DNA from: Chryseobacterium aurantiacum
Lineage (GTDB): Bacteria; Bacteroidota; Bacteroidia; Flavobacteriales; Weeksellaceae
Length of the DNA stretch: 64,000 bases
Assembly: GCF_003020585.1 (NCBI RefSeq)
Contig: NZ_PXUE01000004.1
Location: 124,001-188,000 of the forward strand
Direction of reading: 5' to 3'
Shown one piece after another: positions 53,344-63,231 of this stretch (its first letter is position 1; each line of letters starts with the position of its first letter). A program made the translations under genes and the position numbers. The notes below the pieces were generated by a model, which searched no databases, was not told the DNA's origin, and was given only the letters and a program-made list of their open reading frames with translations.

Positions 53344-54933
53344 CTATTGAACATTAATAATTATAGGAGTAATGTTTTTAATCTGTTGTCCTTCTAAACC
53401 TTGAGCTGTTGCTTTAATATCGAAGATAGAAACTACGTCTCCAGATCTTAGGTTCTTGATTAATCCTGCAGCCTCGTTTAATGAATTTCCGTGAACCAAT
53501 AATGCTGCTCTACCAGGTACTCTTACCATGAATTGAGTTACATTGAATGAAACTGGGAAGTCAAAATCAGGAATAGCTGCCTGTACAGATTGGTTAGGAA
53601 TAGAAGTTGCCGGCATAGACAATACATTCTGTCCTCTCATCTGACCTTGAGGTGGCGGAACATTCTTAATTCTATATTCAAATACCTGAGAAACAGATTT
53701 ACCGTGTGGATCTACTCCAGATAATGTCAATTTCACTGTAGTACCTGTTGAAGGCTTCACAATCCATTTACCAGGACCTGTATTTCTTACAGAAGCTCCC
53801 GGAGCTGATAATGAAAGTTTAGAATTGTCTGCACCTAAGATAGATCCTGAAACAGGGTTCTCAAGTCCTCTATACATTACGTTCATTTTATCAGCAGAAA
53901 GTAATAATCCTTTTTCAAGTTTTACTTCTCTAGGTCCTGCAATTACATTATACGTATGCGTCCAAGGGAAGCTTTGCGCTTTACCTGTAGCATCTGTTAA
54001 AGTAATTGTACCTCCTAATTTATGCTCACCAATACCAGAACCTGAAATTGCAGTAATACCTTTTCCATTTTCTACTTTGCTTACACCAGATATACTGATT
54101 TTATTGCTGTTAGAATAGTTTCCTAGCATTACTTTTATTTCTGCCTGCTTACCAGCCTGAATATCTACAGGACCAGCAACAATTGCTTCATAGCTTGTAA
54201 ATTTGATGCTTGCATCCACTTTTTCCTGAAGTAATAACGCCAATGCATCAGATTGAACATTTCTGGCATCATTTTGGATAATCTCCAGGTTAGAAATTGC
54301 AGCAATTAATGGTTGGTGATAAAATTTATTTTGGAACCAAGTTTTGTCATTTGGAGATTTCCCTTTAGGATATTCCGCAATAAGAGACTTGTTCGCTCTC
54401 TCAACCAGGTCATTAAGTTGAGGGTTTTTACCAAAAGTTGCATTAATATAATTTCTTACATCATCAATTTTAGCTTTTAGGTCTGTAGCATTTTTTGATG
54501 GTGCATTTTCATCACCTTCCTTAAAGAAGTATTCAGTAGTTGCTTCATTGTTATTCAATGCAGCAAAGTTTTCACTTACGTCAATATCTTTTCCTTGAGC
54601 ATCTTTTTCATGAAATTCAGATTGCTTCTTTAACAAGTCTTTGATATCCTGAGCAGATTTCACCAATACATCAATCTTAGTCTTCAATACTTTGTATTGT
54701 TCCCAAGGTTGAGCATAAGTATCCGGAACCTGCTGAGCCTTAGCTTCCAGCGTTCTTTCAAAAATCTTTTCGTTCTTTTTTTCTGTTAAAGTTCTTGTAT
54801 CATTTAATGCTTTGGTAGAATCATAATATGATCTAATGATCTCTGCATCAATATTTAGGGCCATCATCGCGATGAACACCAAATACATTAGGTTGATCAT
54901 CTTCTGACGAGGGGTCTGTTTTCCTTGTGCCAT
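53344..54933 (-). CDS. gldM: GldM, type IX secretion motor subunit
   Basis: The 529-residue protein has the GldM layout: a short basic N-terminus (MAQGKQTPRQK, with Arg9), one membrane helix (about residues 12-30, INLMYLVFIAMMALN), a long periplasmic coiled region and repeated beta domains. GldM dimers thread into GldL and form the inner-membrane motor, driven by the proton motive force, of the gliding machinery and the type IX secretion system. It follows gldL by 48 bp and precedes gldN by 20 bp in the same operon. Confidence 0.95.
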   Translation of the reverse strand: MAQGKQTPRQKMINLMYLVFIAMMALNIDAEIIRSYYDSTKALNDTRTLTEKKNEKIFERTLEAKAQQVPDTYAQPWEQYKVLKTKIDVLVKSAQDIKDLLKKQSEFHEKDAQGKDIDVSENFAALNNNEATTEYFFKEGDENAPSKNATDLKAKIDDVRNYINATFGKNPQLNDLVERANKSLIAEYPKGKSPNDKTWFQNKFYHQPLIAAISNLEIIQNDARNVQSDALALLLQEKVDASIKFTSYEAIVAGPVDIQAGKQAEIKVMLGNYSNSNKISISGVSKVENGKGITAISGSGIGEHKLGGTITLTDATGKAQSFPWTHTYNVIAGPREVKLEKGLLLSADKMNVMYRGLENPVSGSILGADNSKLSLSAPGASVRNTGPGKWIVKPSTGTTVKLTLSGVDPHGKSVSQVFEYRIKNVPPPQGQMRGQNVLSMPATSIPNQSVQAAIPDFDFPVSFNVTQFMVRVPGRAALLVHGNSLNEAAGLIKNLRSGDVVSIFDIKATAQGLEGQQIKNITPIIINVQ

Positions 54934-54981
54934 TCTCTTTTCTTTGTTTGTTGATTAAGTAGTTTAAGTAATGGTTAGGAA

Positions 54982-55680
54982 TTAAGACTTCATAGCAGTT
55001 AACATACCGCCATAAACTCTATTTAAATTATTAAGATTAGACGTTAAACCTTGTAGCTCTTGATTGAATTTCTCAGAATGCTCTACAGATTTTTGCATAT
55101 CTGTAACATATTTAGTTGCAAATTCTGCTTGTTTCTTTCCGCTTTCCAATTGCATAGAGTATAATGCATTCATGCTTTCCATATGCTGAGCAGCCTTGTT
55201 CAACTGATCATTATATTTATGAGTAGAAGCAGAAACGTCTACTGTTTGATTAATTTGGTCTACAGAATTTGAAAACTTATCGATTCCTGTTCTTAATCTT
55301 TCGAATAACTGAACATCTAATCTAGCGTCTTCAAGCATTTTATCTAATTTGGTAGAAAGAGAGTTTTCTAATTCAGCAAATTGAGCTGCAGCGTTGTTAT
55401 TTCTAGAAGATACATTAGAATGTAAAGGGTTTGGGTTAGCATGCTTATCCAATAATTCAGGATAAACATTTTCCCAAGCATAAGACTCCTCAGATTTTGG
55501 TGGGTCAAATGCGAAAATAATAAAGATAATCGCCTCTGTAATAAGCCCTACTGTAAGAGCGATATTACCGTTAATTGGTCCCAGGGTAATGTGAGTAATT
55601 TTAAGCCAAGCTCCAAGAATTACAATTGCAGCACCGAATGAATAGAAGAAATTCATCCAAGCATCTTTAGTCTTAAACAT
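54982..55680 (-). CDS. gldL: GldL, type IX secretion motor subunit
   Basis: The 232-residue protein has two N-terminal membrane helices and a cytoplasmic C-terminal coiled region. Residues known in the GldL motor family for the proton path are present: Lys27 and His30 (WLKITH) and Glu49 (TEAIIF), all in the expected positions. GldL forms a pentamer around two GldM chains and powers the type IX secretion system and gliding. It lies 59 bp after gldK and 48 bp before gldM. Confidence 0.95.
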   Translation of the reverse strand: MFKTKDAWMNFFYSFGAAIVILGAWLKITHITLGPINGNIALTVGLITEAIIFIIFAFDPPKSEESYAWENVYPELLDKHANPNPLHSNVSSRNNNAAAQFAELENSLSTKLDKMLEDARLDVQLFERLRTGIDKFSNSVDQINQTVDVSASTHKYNDQLNKAAQHMESMNALYSMQLESGKKQAEFATKYVTDMQKSVEHSEKFNQELQGLTSNLNNLNRVYGGMLTAMKS

Positions 55681-55739
55681 ATTGAGTTAGTTTTTTTAAT
55701 GTTAAATAAAATTGTTATTGAAAATAATTGTCTGGTTTA

Positions 55740-57161
55740 TTATCTGTTAACTCTTCTTGGCTTAACAGCTGCTTCAGGGATATCCTGAACAGTTCTAAAT
55801 CCGATATAGCTTCTTGCTGAATCTTTTCTTTCCCAATCTCTGGCCCCCGTCATTAGTGCATATCCTATATCTTTCCAAGATCCACCTCTTACAGTTTTCT
55901 TAGTATCCTTTTTATCTTTAGTAGAAGGATTTAATGTAGAAGAGAATCCATATGAAGAATTGTTGTATGCAGATTCTGTCCACTCAGAAACGTTTCCAGC
56001 CATATCAAATAACCCAAATCCATTTTTCTTAAATTTCTTAACTGGAGCTGTATATGTATAAGTACCTTTTTTCTCGTCTTCCATATAGTTACCTCTCTTA
56101 GGTTTAAAGTTTGCCAGGTAGCAACCTCTATCATCCATTAGGTATGGACCTCCCCAAGGGTAAGTAGCATTTTGCATTCCCCCTCTTGCAGCATATTCCC
56201 ATTCAATCTCAGTAGGAAGACGGAACTGCAATGGTCTTTGTTTTTTTCTTTTTAAACTTTCGTTGTAATCAGTTTTCAATTTAGATCTGAAGTTACAGTA
56301 AGCTCTTGCCTGGTCCCAAGTTACTCCAACTACAGGGTAGTTTTTGTAAGCTTTGTGCCAGAAATATTGTTCAAATAATGGCTCATTGTAAGCAAAGTGG
56401 AAATCCTTTACCCAAACAGTCGTATCAGGATAAATCGCAATACTTTGACTCTTTAGGTAATTGGCTCCTCTTTCATTATCTGCAAGTGCAGCATCCATAT
56501 CTCCCCAACGGTAAGTATATTTAAGTTTACTTACGTCTAAAATCCTTTCGTTTCCAATTCTTGAAGAAGCGGGTAGATACAGAGATTCTAAAACTTCTGC
56601 GTATTCTACGTCAGGATATTTTGATGTGCTCCAGTGTAAAGGAATTTTCCAGTCTAATCTTTTGCTTGCATCATAGCTTCCATCTTCTCGGCCTCCCTGG
56701 CCTTCCATATATTCTTGATAAGGTGTTAAGTTTTCTTCTTTTTTAGCAAGGTATGCATAGTCTCCTATGCTAGCTCCTTTACGCCCTCCTTCATCACCAC
56801 CTTCTCCGGCAGCTTCAGCAAGTAGAGTTCTCGCAATAGAGTCTCTTACATAGTTAATGAATACCCTGTATTCTGAATTGGTAGTTTCTGCTTCATCCAT
56901 GAAGAAAGAAGAAACAGTAACAGTCTTCAATGCTGCTTTTTCAGGGGTATTTGTTGGATCCTGATCTGCTAGACCAGCAACAAATGAACCTGCAGGAATT
57001 GCAACCATTCCGTATGGTCTTTCCGCAACAAATGATTTCGTTTTTTCTCTTGGTATCAATTCTCCTTTTGTTCCAGGCTTCCCTACAGAAGAGCTGCCAC
57101 CACCAGAACAAGATACCGATGCTACCGACGCAGACAATAATAAAAGAAATATCCTTTTCAT
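55740..57161 (-). CDS. gldK: GldK, type IX secretion ring lipoprotein
   Basis: The 473-residue lipoprotein (cysteine in SVSCSGGG, about residue 19) has the formylglycine-generating-sulfatase-like fold of GldK/PorK. Examples are AIPAGSFVAG near the start and RLPTEIEWEYAARGG and NVSEWTESA near the end. GldK is attached to the outer membrane and forms the ring with GldN. It heads gldKLMN. A weak -7-like box (TAAATATA on the plus strand, 57184-57191, read TATATTTA) lies 23 bp before the start; no strong -33 was seen. Confidence 0.93.
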   Translation of the reverse strand: MKRIFLLLLSASVASVSCSGGGSSSVGKPGTKGELIPREKTKSFVAERPYGMVAIPAGSFVAGLADQDPTNTPEKAALKTVTVSSFFMDEAETTNSEYRVFINYVRDSIARTLLAEAAGEGGDEGGRKGASIGDYAYLAKKEENLTPYQEYMEGQGGREDGSYDASKRLDWKIPLHWSTSKYPDVEYAEVLESLYLPASSRIGNERILDVSKLKYTYRWGDMDAALADNERGANYLKSQSIAIYPDTTVWVKDFHFAYNEPLFEQYFWHKAYKNYPVVGVTWDQARAYCNFRSKLKTDYNESLKRKKQRPLQFRLPTEIEWEYAARGGMQNATYPWGGPYLMDDRGCYLANFKPKRGNYMEDEKKGTYTYTAPVKKFKKNGFGLFDMAGNVSEWTESAYNNSSYGFSSTLNPSTKDKKDTKKTVRGGSWKDIGYALMTGARDWERKDSARSYIGFRTVQDIPEAAVKPRRVNR

Positions 57162-57269
57162 GTTAATTTTTATAATTAAGCCGTAAATATATAATTTTTT
57201 TAAGAAACTTTTAAGATTTTTTTTGAAATAACGGAAGAAATCTAAATTTATTTTATTTACAACTACTTT

Positions 57270-59123
57270 TTATTCCACAGTCACAGATTTTGCTAGGTTT
57301 CTCGGTTGATCTACGTTTGCACCTCTATATACTGCTATATAATAAGCAAGCAACTGTAAAGGTACTGACGCTACGATAGGAGAGAAACATTCTGATGTTT
57401 CTGGAATTTCAATAACATAATCTGCCATTTCACTAACCTGACGGTCACCTTTGTTAACGACAGCAATAACTTTTCCTTTTCTTGCTTTAATTTCCTGAAC
57501 ATTACTCACAATTTTATCATAGTGTCCTTTTTTAGGTGCTATAATAACAATTGGCATATTCTCATCAATTAGAGCAATAGGACCATGCTTCATTTCTGCA
57601 GCAGGGTATCCTTCAGCGTGGATGTAAGAAATTTCTTTTAATTTCAATGCTCCCTCTAATGCTGCAGGATAGTTGTATCCTCTTCCCAGATAAAGGAAGT
57701 TTGTTGCCTTCACAAAATCTTTAGCAATTTCCTGAGTTAATTCATGAGTTGCAGCTAATACTTCTTCTATTTTCTTAGGAATAGCATCCAGCTCAGCAAT
57801 TAAGCTCATAAACTCGGCGTTACCCAGATTTCCGTTATGCTTACCTAGCTTGAAAGCAATTAAGGTAAGGATCGTAAGCTGTGCTGTAAATGCTTTTGTA
57901 GAAGCAACTCCAATTTCAGGACCAGCATGGGTATATGAACCGGCATCAGTAATTCTTGCAATGGAAGAATCCACTACATTACATATACCATATATAAATG
58001 CCCCTTTTTCTTTTGCTAATTTTAAAGCAGCCATTGTATCTGCTGTTTCTCCTGACTGAGAAATTGCAATAACAACATCTTTATCGGTGATAATTGGGTT
58101 TCTGTATCTGAATTCTGAAGCATATTCTACTTCAACCGGAATTCTTGCATACTCTTCAATTAGGTATTCTCCGATAAGTCCTGCATGCCATGAAGTACCA
58201 CATGCAATAATAATGATTCTGTTGGCATTCTTGAACCTTTCTAAATGATCCCAGATTCCAGCCATCTTGATAACTCCCTCATCTACAAGAAGTCTTCCTC
58301 TCATAGTATCATGGATAGACTTAGGCTGTTCAAAGATTTCCTTAAGCATGAAATGCTCATATCCTCCTTTTTCAATCTGCTCTAAGCTTAACTTAAGCTC
58401 CTGAATTTCAGGTTCAATTTTAGAGTTTTCATTAATTGTTCTGATATCTACTCCATTTTCAAGAGATATAGTGGCCATGTGCCCTTCTTCAAGATAGATT
58501 GCTTCTTTTGTAAATTCTACAAAAGGAGAAGCATCAGAAGCAATAAAATATTCTTTATCTCCAATTCCGATTGCTAAAGGAGAACCTAGTCTTCCTACAA
58601 CCAAAACTCCAGGGTAGTCTTCATGAAGAACTGTAATGGCATATGCTCCATATACTTCGTTTAAGGCATATCTTACTGCTGTTGGGAAATCAATCTCAGG
58701 ATTAAGATCCATAAAATACTGAACCAGGTTTACCAATACTTCAGTATCTGTTTCAGATTTGAAAGTGAATCCTTTTTCAGTAAGCATTGTTTTAATAGTA
58801 TCATAGTTTTCAATAATACCATTGTGTACCAGTGCTATTTTTCCATTATTTGACAAATGCGGGTGAGAGTTTCTATCACTAGGAACTCCATGGGTTGCCC
58901 AACGGGTGTGTCCCATACCAATCTTGGCTGTTCCTTTCAATTCTTTCGAAATATTCACCAAATCCTCTACTTTCCCTTTTGTTTTTTGTACTTCAAACTT
59001 TTTGTTTGAACCTTCCAAAACAATTCCTGCACTGTCATATCCTCTGTATTCCAATCTTCTAAGACCATTGATTACGATCTCATAAGCATCTTGGAAGCCT
59101 GTATATCCTACTATTCCGCACAT
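57270..59123 (-). CDS. glmS: Glutamine-fructose-6-phosphate aminotransferase (isomerizing)
   Basis: The 617-residue protein is complete. Cys2 (MCGIVGYTG) is the glutaminase nucleophile, and the middle carries HTRWATHG. The two SIS sugar-isomerase domains are shown by CGTSWHAGLIGEYL and SQSGETADT, and the C-terminus is NLAKSVTVE. It makes glucosamine-6-phosphate for peptidoglycan and lipopolysaccharide. No glmS ribozyme is expected in this group, and I saw none in the short leader. The gene lies 108 bp upstream of gldK and 27 bp downstream of the DUF4270 gene, on the same strand. Confidence 0.97.
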   Translation of the reverse strand: MCGIVGYTGFQDAYEIVINGLRRLEYRGYDSAGIVLEGSNKKFEVQKTKGKVEDLVNISKELKGTAKIGMGHTRWATHGVPSDRNSHPHLSNNGKIALVHNGIIENYDTIKTMLTEKGFTFKSETDTEVLVNLVQYFMDLNPEIDFPTAVRYALNEVYGAYAITVLHEDYPGVLVVGRLGSPLAIGIGDKEYFIASDASPFVEFTKEAIYLEEGHMATISLENGVDIRTINENSKIEPEIQELKLSLEQIEKGGYEHFMLKEIFEQPKSIHDTMRGRLLVDEGVIKMAGIWDHLERFKNANRIIIIACGTSWHAGLIGEYLIEEYARIPVEVEYASEFRYRNPIITDKDVVIAISQSGETADTMAALKLAKEKGAFIYGICNVVDSSIARITDAGSYTHAGPEIGVASTKAFTAQLTILTLIAFKLGKHNGNLGNAEFMSLIAELDAIPKKIEEVLAATHELTQEIAKDFVKATNFLYLGRGYNYPAALEGALKLKEISYIHAEGYPAAEMKHGPIALIDENMPIVIIAPKKGHYDKIVSNVQEIKARKGKVIAVVNKGDRQVSEMADYVIEIPETSECFSPIVASVPLQLLAYYIAVYRGANVDQPRNLAKSVTVE

Positions 59124-59150
59124 ATTTTTTGTCTAGTGTTTTATTGTGTT

Positions 59151-60800
59151 TTAATTTGTTTTCTTTGTTCCGTAGGTAACCATCAACTGAATTTTATTGG
59201 CGTTCGATGCATCACTTCCTACAAAAACAGCTCTGTTCATATCGATAGCTCTTGTTGTAAATTTAGCTCCGGCAGCAGCTCCTTGTGCATTTTTCACAAA
59301 AGTTCCCAAGTTAACAAGCATTGGTCTATTTTCTTTCTCTGCAGCAGTAGCTGTAGCTGGCATTTCAACAATATTCTTCAATGTCTTTGTCACTACGAAA
59401 TCATAGTATTCAGGTTTAATATCTGTTTTCTTACCATAAATATACATATTAAGTCCAGCCACTACATCTGGTGAAAAACTTAAATTTGAATAATCAAGCT
59501 TACCATCTTTAAGTACCAGTGGTACCAATGTAAATTTGCGGTCTCCATCTACAGAATGTGTATTTTTCCAGGTTAAAGGATCTGTATACATTCTGATTTT
59601 AGCACCTACAATACCTATTTTATCTTTTGCAAATAATTCTTTAAGCTTATTAATTGTCCCATCAGGAATCTGGAATCCTATTGATGGTCCTCCCATTCCC
59701 TGAACATAAAGCTTTGGATCACCGTCAGTCTTATTGATTGCATTCAATACATCTTTCACTTTAGATCCTGTTCTGTTATATACATAATGACCAATATGAG
59801 CATTCAGGTTTCCTAGGCTAAACTTAAGTGTTGTTTGTGGTCTCGTTAATGCACCATTTTCAGTCTTGTCATATTTATAATACATGATCAATTCCATATC
59901 ATCTGGTGAAAACTGGAAAAGATATCTATCATCCTCCTCTACAGAAAGCTTAATTCCTTTAAAGTATCTTGTAAAGTTGGATGCATCCTGAAGTTCAGGC
60001 TTTCCTTTTTTATCTATAATATGAGTTTTAAAGAAATCCGTATTGCTTAACTTGATTCTAAATCCAAGGTTTCCTGTAAATAAGTTAGAGTTATCAGATT
60101 TTTTTGTAACCGTAACTGTACTTATATTTCCATCAAAAACGCCAGATCCTAACAATTCACCAGTACTAACATTCGCATTGGAACGCTGAAATGATTCATT
60201 ATTTGTATCTAAGAATGTAGTAACTTCATGTACATTGATCGTCATAGACTTAGAAGCCCCACCTATTTTACCATACTTACGAACCGGATAAGATTTCTTT
60301 TCGATAGAAACCGGAACGGTTTCAGTACCTACCATAAAGTCATTTTTATCGTATGCTCCAGGTGCCTTTATTGAATCGGTAATATAGAAAGTATCGTCCA
60401 TAGTATTAGCCGGAGGTCTTACTACCAGCACCACAGAGTCTATTTTAGCATTATCCCCGTTGAAGTCAAAATTATCCGTAGGCATTCTCAATTGGGTAAT
60501 ATAAGATGCTTTCTGCATTCCAAACTGTCCCTCTGTAAAAGAACCAAGAACTCCGGTAGATAATGCAGCTCCTGTTCCACTTAATCCGGTAATAAGCCTG
60601 GAAGCATCACTTCTAATAGAGTCATTATTGTCAATATTATAAGCAATAATAGGATATGAAGTTTCTTCACCTTTTGCGGCATCTTTATTAAAGAGTTGCT
60701 CACCAAGAGAATCTGGATCTGGTTCACAATTATAAAGAATTGCACTTCCGAAAACCGCCAATGAAAGTATGGCGAAAGTCTTTTTAAGATTATGAGTCAT
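59151..60800 (-). CDS. DUF4270 family lipoprotein
   Basis: The 549-residue protein has a lipoprotein signal (cysteine in LYNCEPDPDSLG, about residue 26) and a beta-rich body typical of DUF4270, a family confined to Bacteroidota. The role is unknown. The gene is translated just before glmS (27 bp) and after the glycogen-synthase-like gene (13 bp), so they probably form one operon. In Flavobacteriia DUF4270 lipoproteins are regularly placed between glgA-like and glmS genes, which suggests a cell-envelope role. Confidence 0.85.
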   Translation of the reverse strand: MTHNLKKTFAILSLAVFGSAILYNCEPDPDSLGEQLFNKDAAKGEETSYPIIAYNIDNNDSIRSDASRLITGLSGTGAALSTGVLGSFTEGQFGMQKASYITQLRMPTDNFDFNGDNAKIDSVVLVVRPPANTMDDTFYITDSIKAPGAYDKNDFMVGTETVPVSIEKKSYPVRKYGKIGGASKSMTINVHEVTTFLDTNNESFQRSNANVSTGELLGSGVFDGNISTVTVTKKSDNSNLFTGNLGFRIKLSNTDFFKTHIIDKKGKPELQDASNFTRYFKGIKLSVEEDDRYLFQFSPDDMELIMYYKYDKTENGALTRPQTTLKFSLGNLNAHIGHYVYNRTGSKVKDVLNAINKTDGDPKLYVQGMGGPSIGFQIPDGTINKLKELFAKDKIGIVGAKIRMYTDPLTWKNTHSVDGDRKFTLVPLVLKDGKLDYSNLSFSPDVVAGLNMYIYGKKTDIKPEYYDFVVTKTLKNIVEMPATATAAEKENRPMLVNLGTFVKNAQGAAAGAKFTTRAIDMNRAVFVGSDASNANKIQLMVTYGTKKTN

Positions 60801-60813
60801 TAAAAATGTGTTT

Positions 60814-61584
60814 TTAATAAAGTTGGTTTATAGAATCTACGTCAAGATACTCCGACTTTTGGATCGTCGTTTCGTTAAAAGCCTTATCAAGGTCTTCATC
60901 CAGGAATTCATCTCCTTTTACAACAGCATCTACATAGTTCATACTTTCGATAACAAAACTTTTGATTGTTGGGTTATCTAACGCTTTTAATCCTGAAATA
61001 TTATCGAACTTCAGCTTTTCATCAATCTTTTTATCAAGATCTGCATCTTTCTCATTGTATAGGGAAAGAACAATTTTAGCATCCTTGAAGTAAGTATCTG
61101 ATTCGTAGTAAGTCTTAAGATAAATTGGAACAAAAGAAGACATCCATCCATTTAAATGAATAACGTCCGGAACCCAATTCAGCTTCTTGATTGTTTCAAT
61201 AACACCTCTGGCAAAGAAAATAGCTCTTTCGTCGTTATCGTCGAAAGGAGTTCCTTCATCATCGAAATAATATTGCTTTCTTTTGAAGTATTCTTCGTTG
61301 TCAATAAAGTAAACCTGCAGTCTTTCCCCCGGAAGAGACGCTACTTTAATGATTAGAGGCTGATCCAGGTCATTGATAATAATGTTCATCCCTGAAAGAC
61401 GGATCACCTCATGAAGTTGGAATTTTCTCTCACTTATTTGTCCAAATCTTGGCATAAAAACTCTTACATCATTGCCTTCATTGTGCATCTTAAGTGCCAT
61501 TTTGTTTACAACAGCAGCCATATTCGTATCTTCTTGGTATGGATACATCTCTGTCGTAATGTACAGTATTTTTTGATTCGGCAT
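60814..61584 (-). CDS. Glycogen/starch-synthase-like glycosyltransferase, N-terminal domain protein
   Basis: I choose ATG at 61584 (MPNQKILYITTEMYPYQEDT), giving 256 residues; the upstream 14 codons look non-coding. The start matches the N-terminal Rossmann domain of GT5 starch synthases (TTEMYPY; MAAVVNKMALKM). The LNGWMSSF segment also fits. The protein is only about half of a full glycogen synthase (about 480 residues) and lacks the C-terminal nucleotide-sugar-binding domain, so it is not an ordinary GlgA. It may be a degenerate or specialised member. It diverges from panC across 171 bp, and belongs to the DUF4270-glmS group. Confidence 0.82.
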   Translation of the reverse strand: MPNQKILYITTEMYPYQEDTNMAAVVNKMALKMHNEGNDVRVFMPRFGQISERKFQLHEVIRLSGMNIIINDLDQPLIIKVASLPGERLQVYFIDNEEYFKRKQYYFDDEGTPFDDNDERAIFFARGVIETIKKLNWVPDVIHLNGWMSSFVPIYLKTYYESDTYFKDAKIVLSLYNEKDADLDKKIDEKLKFDNISGLKALDNPTIKSFVIESMNYVDAVVKGDEFLDEDLDKAFNETTIQKSEYLDVDSINQLY

Positions 61585-61727
61585 AAATTTTCTATCTAGT
61601 TTTTGTAAAAATGCTTTAATGTGCAAAATTACAAAAAAACATCCAACATTATTTTAATTAACATTTTTTTACGAAATTTCCCTTTTCCAAACTATTAAAA
61701 ACACACTTTATTATATGATATTTTTAG

Positions 61728-61735
61728 TATTTTTG
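61728..61735 (+). promoter_or_regulatory. -7 box of panC
   Basis: TATTTTTG matches TAnnTTTG and lies 20 bp before the panC ATG (61756), giving a short leader. No TTTG is present at the usual -33 distance. Confidence 0.4.
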
Positions 61736-61755
61736 AATAAGTATTAAAATAAACT

Positions 61756-62604
61756 ATGGAAGTTATAAAAAACAGGAAAACCCTTCAGGATTTCATTGAA
61801 AGACAGAAGGAAATGGGAAAAAGAATTGGCTTTGCCCCTACGATGGGAGCTCTGCACAAGGGACATCTTTCCCTGTATGAAGAAGCAAAAAAGGAGAATG
61901 ACCTTGTTATTTCTTCAATTTTTGTAAATCCTACCCAATTCAACAATCCTGAAGATCTTGAAAAATACCCAAGAGACATCAACAGGGATATTTTAATCCT
62001 GGAAAACTCCGGACTTGTAGATGCAGTCTACATCCCTGAGGTAACAGATATTTACCCTGAAAAGGCAGAAAGCCAGCATTATGACTTTGATGGATTGGAA
62101 AATGAAATGGAAGGAAAATCCAGACCGGGACATTTTGACGGTGTAGGAACTGTTGTAGAAGAGCTTTTCAGACAAATACAGCCTGATGCTGCTTACTTTG
62201 GAGAAAAGGACTTTCAGCAGCTTGCCATTATCAAAAAAATGGTTGACAAGAAGCATATTCCTGTTAAAATAAAAGGAGTTTCTATTTACAGGGCAGAAAA
62301 CGGACTGGCATTAAGCTCAAGAAACCAAAGGCTTCATGAGGACAGAAAAGAGGCTTCAAAAATCATTTATGAAACTTTAAACAAAGTAAACGACTGGTTC
62401 AGAACCGTTACAATACCTGAAATCAAGGAACGTGTAGAAGATATTTTTGATGAACAAGCAGGAATGAAGCTTGAATATTTCCTAATTGCAGATGAAAATA
62501 CATTACAGGAAACTGATTTCTTCTATAAGGACAGAAATTTCAGAGCTTTTATTGTAGTGGTTGTGGATGGTGTAAGATTAATTGATAATATGCATCTGGA
62601 TTAA
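61756..62604 (+). CDS. panC: Pantothenate synthetase
   Basis: The 282-residue protein is complete. It carries PTMGALHKGHLSL, the HxGH nucleotide-binding motif, VNPTQFNNPEDLEKYPRD, GAERFFGEKDF-like FGEKDFQQLAII, and the KMSKS-like NGLALSSRNQRL. It joins pantoate and beta-alanine in an ATP-dependent reaction for coenzyme A synthesis in the cytoplasm. It stands opposite a glycogen-synthase-like gene, a conserved arrangement in Flavobacteriia, and is closed by a terminator shared with the convergent gene. Confidence 0.96.
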   Translation: MEVIKNRKTLQDFIERQKEMGKRIGFAPTMGALHKGHLSLYEEAKKENDLVISSIFVNPTQFNNPEDLEKYPRDINRDILILENSGLVDAVYIPEVTDIYPEKAESQHYDFDGLENEMEGKSRPGHFDGVGTVVEELFRQIQPDAAYFGEKDFQQLAIIKKMVDKKHIPVKIKGVSIYRAENGLALSSRNQRLHEDRKEASKIIYETLNKVNDWFRTVTIPEIKERVEDIFDEQAGMKLEYFLIADENTLQETDFFYKDRNFRAFIVVVVDGVRLIDNMHLD

Positions 62605-62636
62605 TATAGCAACATCTATATTCTTTATAAAACAGG

Positions 62637-62665
62637 AACTCTGATGGCAACGTCAGAGTTTTTTC
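62637..62665. terminator. Bidirectional terminator between panC and a convergent gene
   Basis: AACTCTGATG (62637-62646) and CGTCAGAGTT (62651-62660) form a 10-bp stem with a GCAA tetraloop and T runs on the plus strand. The stop codon of the convergent minus-strand gene (62653-62655) lies within the right arm. Confidence 0.8.
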
Positions 62666-62991
62666 GATTTATTATAATAAGAACCAATCAACCAAATAAT
62701 TACGGGAGAAAAAAACAGTACAACAAAGAATGTTACTGTTACAATATTTAAGACAATTTCATTTTTCACTTTAAGAAACAGCAGGCAAAAGAGTTCAAAC
62801 CCCATTATAACTCCACCTCCTATAATGTAACCATATGATCTGGTATCTTTAAATTTTATTTTTTCTCTATTGGATTTTATATAGGCATAAAATACGTGAT
62901 ATAAAAAAATTAAATAAAAGACTCCTGCAGACAATAATGCAGAAAGAATCACCCAGGCTAAGTTTTCATCACTAATGCTAATATCGCTCAT
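62653..62991 (-). CDS. Small integral membrane protein of unknown function
   Basis: The 112-residue protein has three hydrophobic segments (about residues 11-33, 52-71 and 80-104) and short, basic loops; it ends in KKL. I do not recognise the family. It is convergent with panC and its stop codon lies inside the shared terminator hairpin, so termination of panC transcription uses sequence that is part of this gene's 3' end. No promoter was identified for it. Confidence 0.65.
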   Translation of the reverse strand: MSDISISDENLAWVILSALLSAGVFYLIFLYHVFYAYIKSNREKIKFKDTRSYGYIIGGGVIMGFELFCLLFLKVKNEIVLNIVTVTFFVVLFFSPVIIWLIGSYYNKSKKL

Positions 62992-63104
62992 ACTTTTTTA
63001 ATAATGATTATTAATACAAAAATCAAAGGCCTCTTGAAAGAGACCTTTGAAACACCAAATCACAAAATATTAATATGAAAAAAATTTACTTTTCAGTAAA
63101 CTTG

Positions 63105-63177
63105 TGACCCGGCTGGGATTCGAACCCAGGACCCATACATTAAAAGTGTATTGCTCTACCAGCTGAGCTACCGAGTC
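63105..63177 (-). tRNA. tRNA-Lys (anticodon TTT), copy 1
   Basis: A 73-nt tRNA on the minus strand. The acceptor arms GACTCGG and CCGGGTC pair, the anticodon loop is CTTTTAA, and the T-arm has GGTTCGAATCC. The discriminator base is A; CCA is not encoded. It is identical to copy 2 at 63349-63421. Confidence 0.96.
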
Positions 63178-63231
63178 GGCCACAATTAAAATGAAATTGC
63201 TTTCACTATAATTATAAAATTTTCTTTGCAG

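Noticed and set aside
57183..57260. Strong promoter for gldK
   Set aside because: Only a -7-like TATATTTA with a mismatch and no good -33; reported only as a weak note in the gldK entry.
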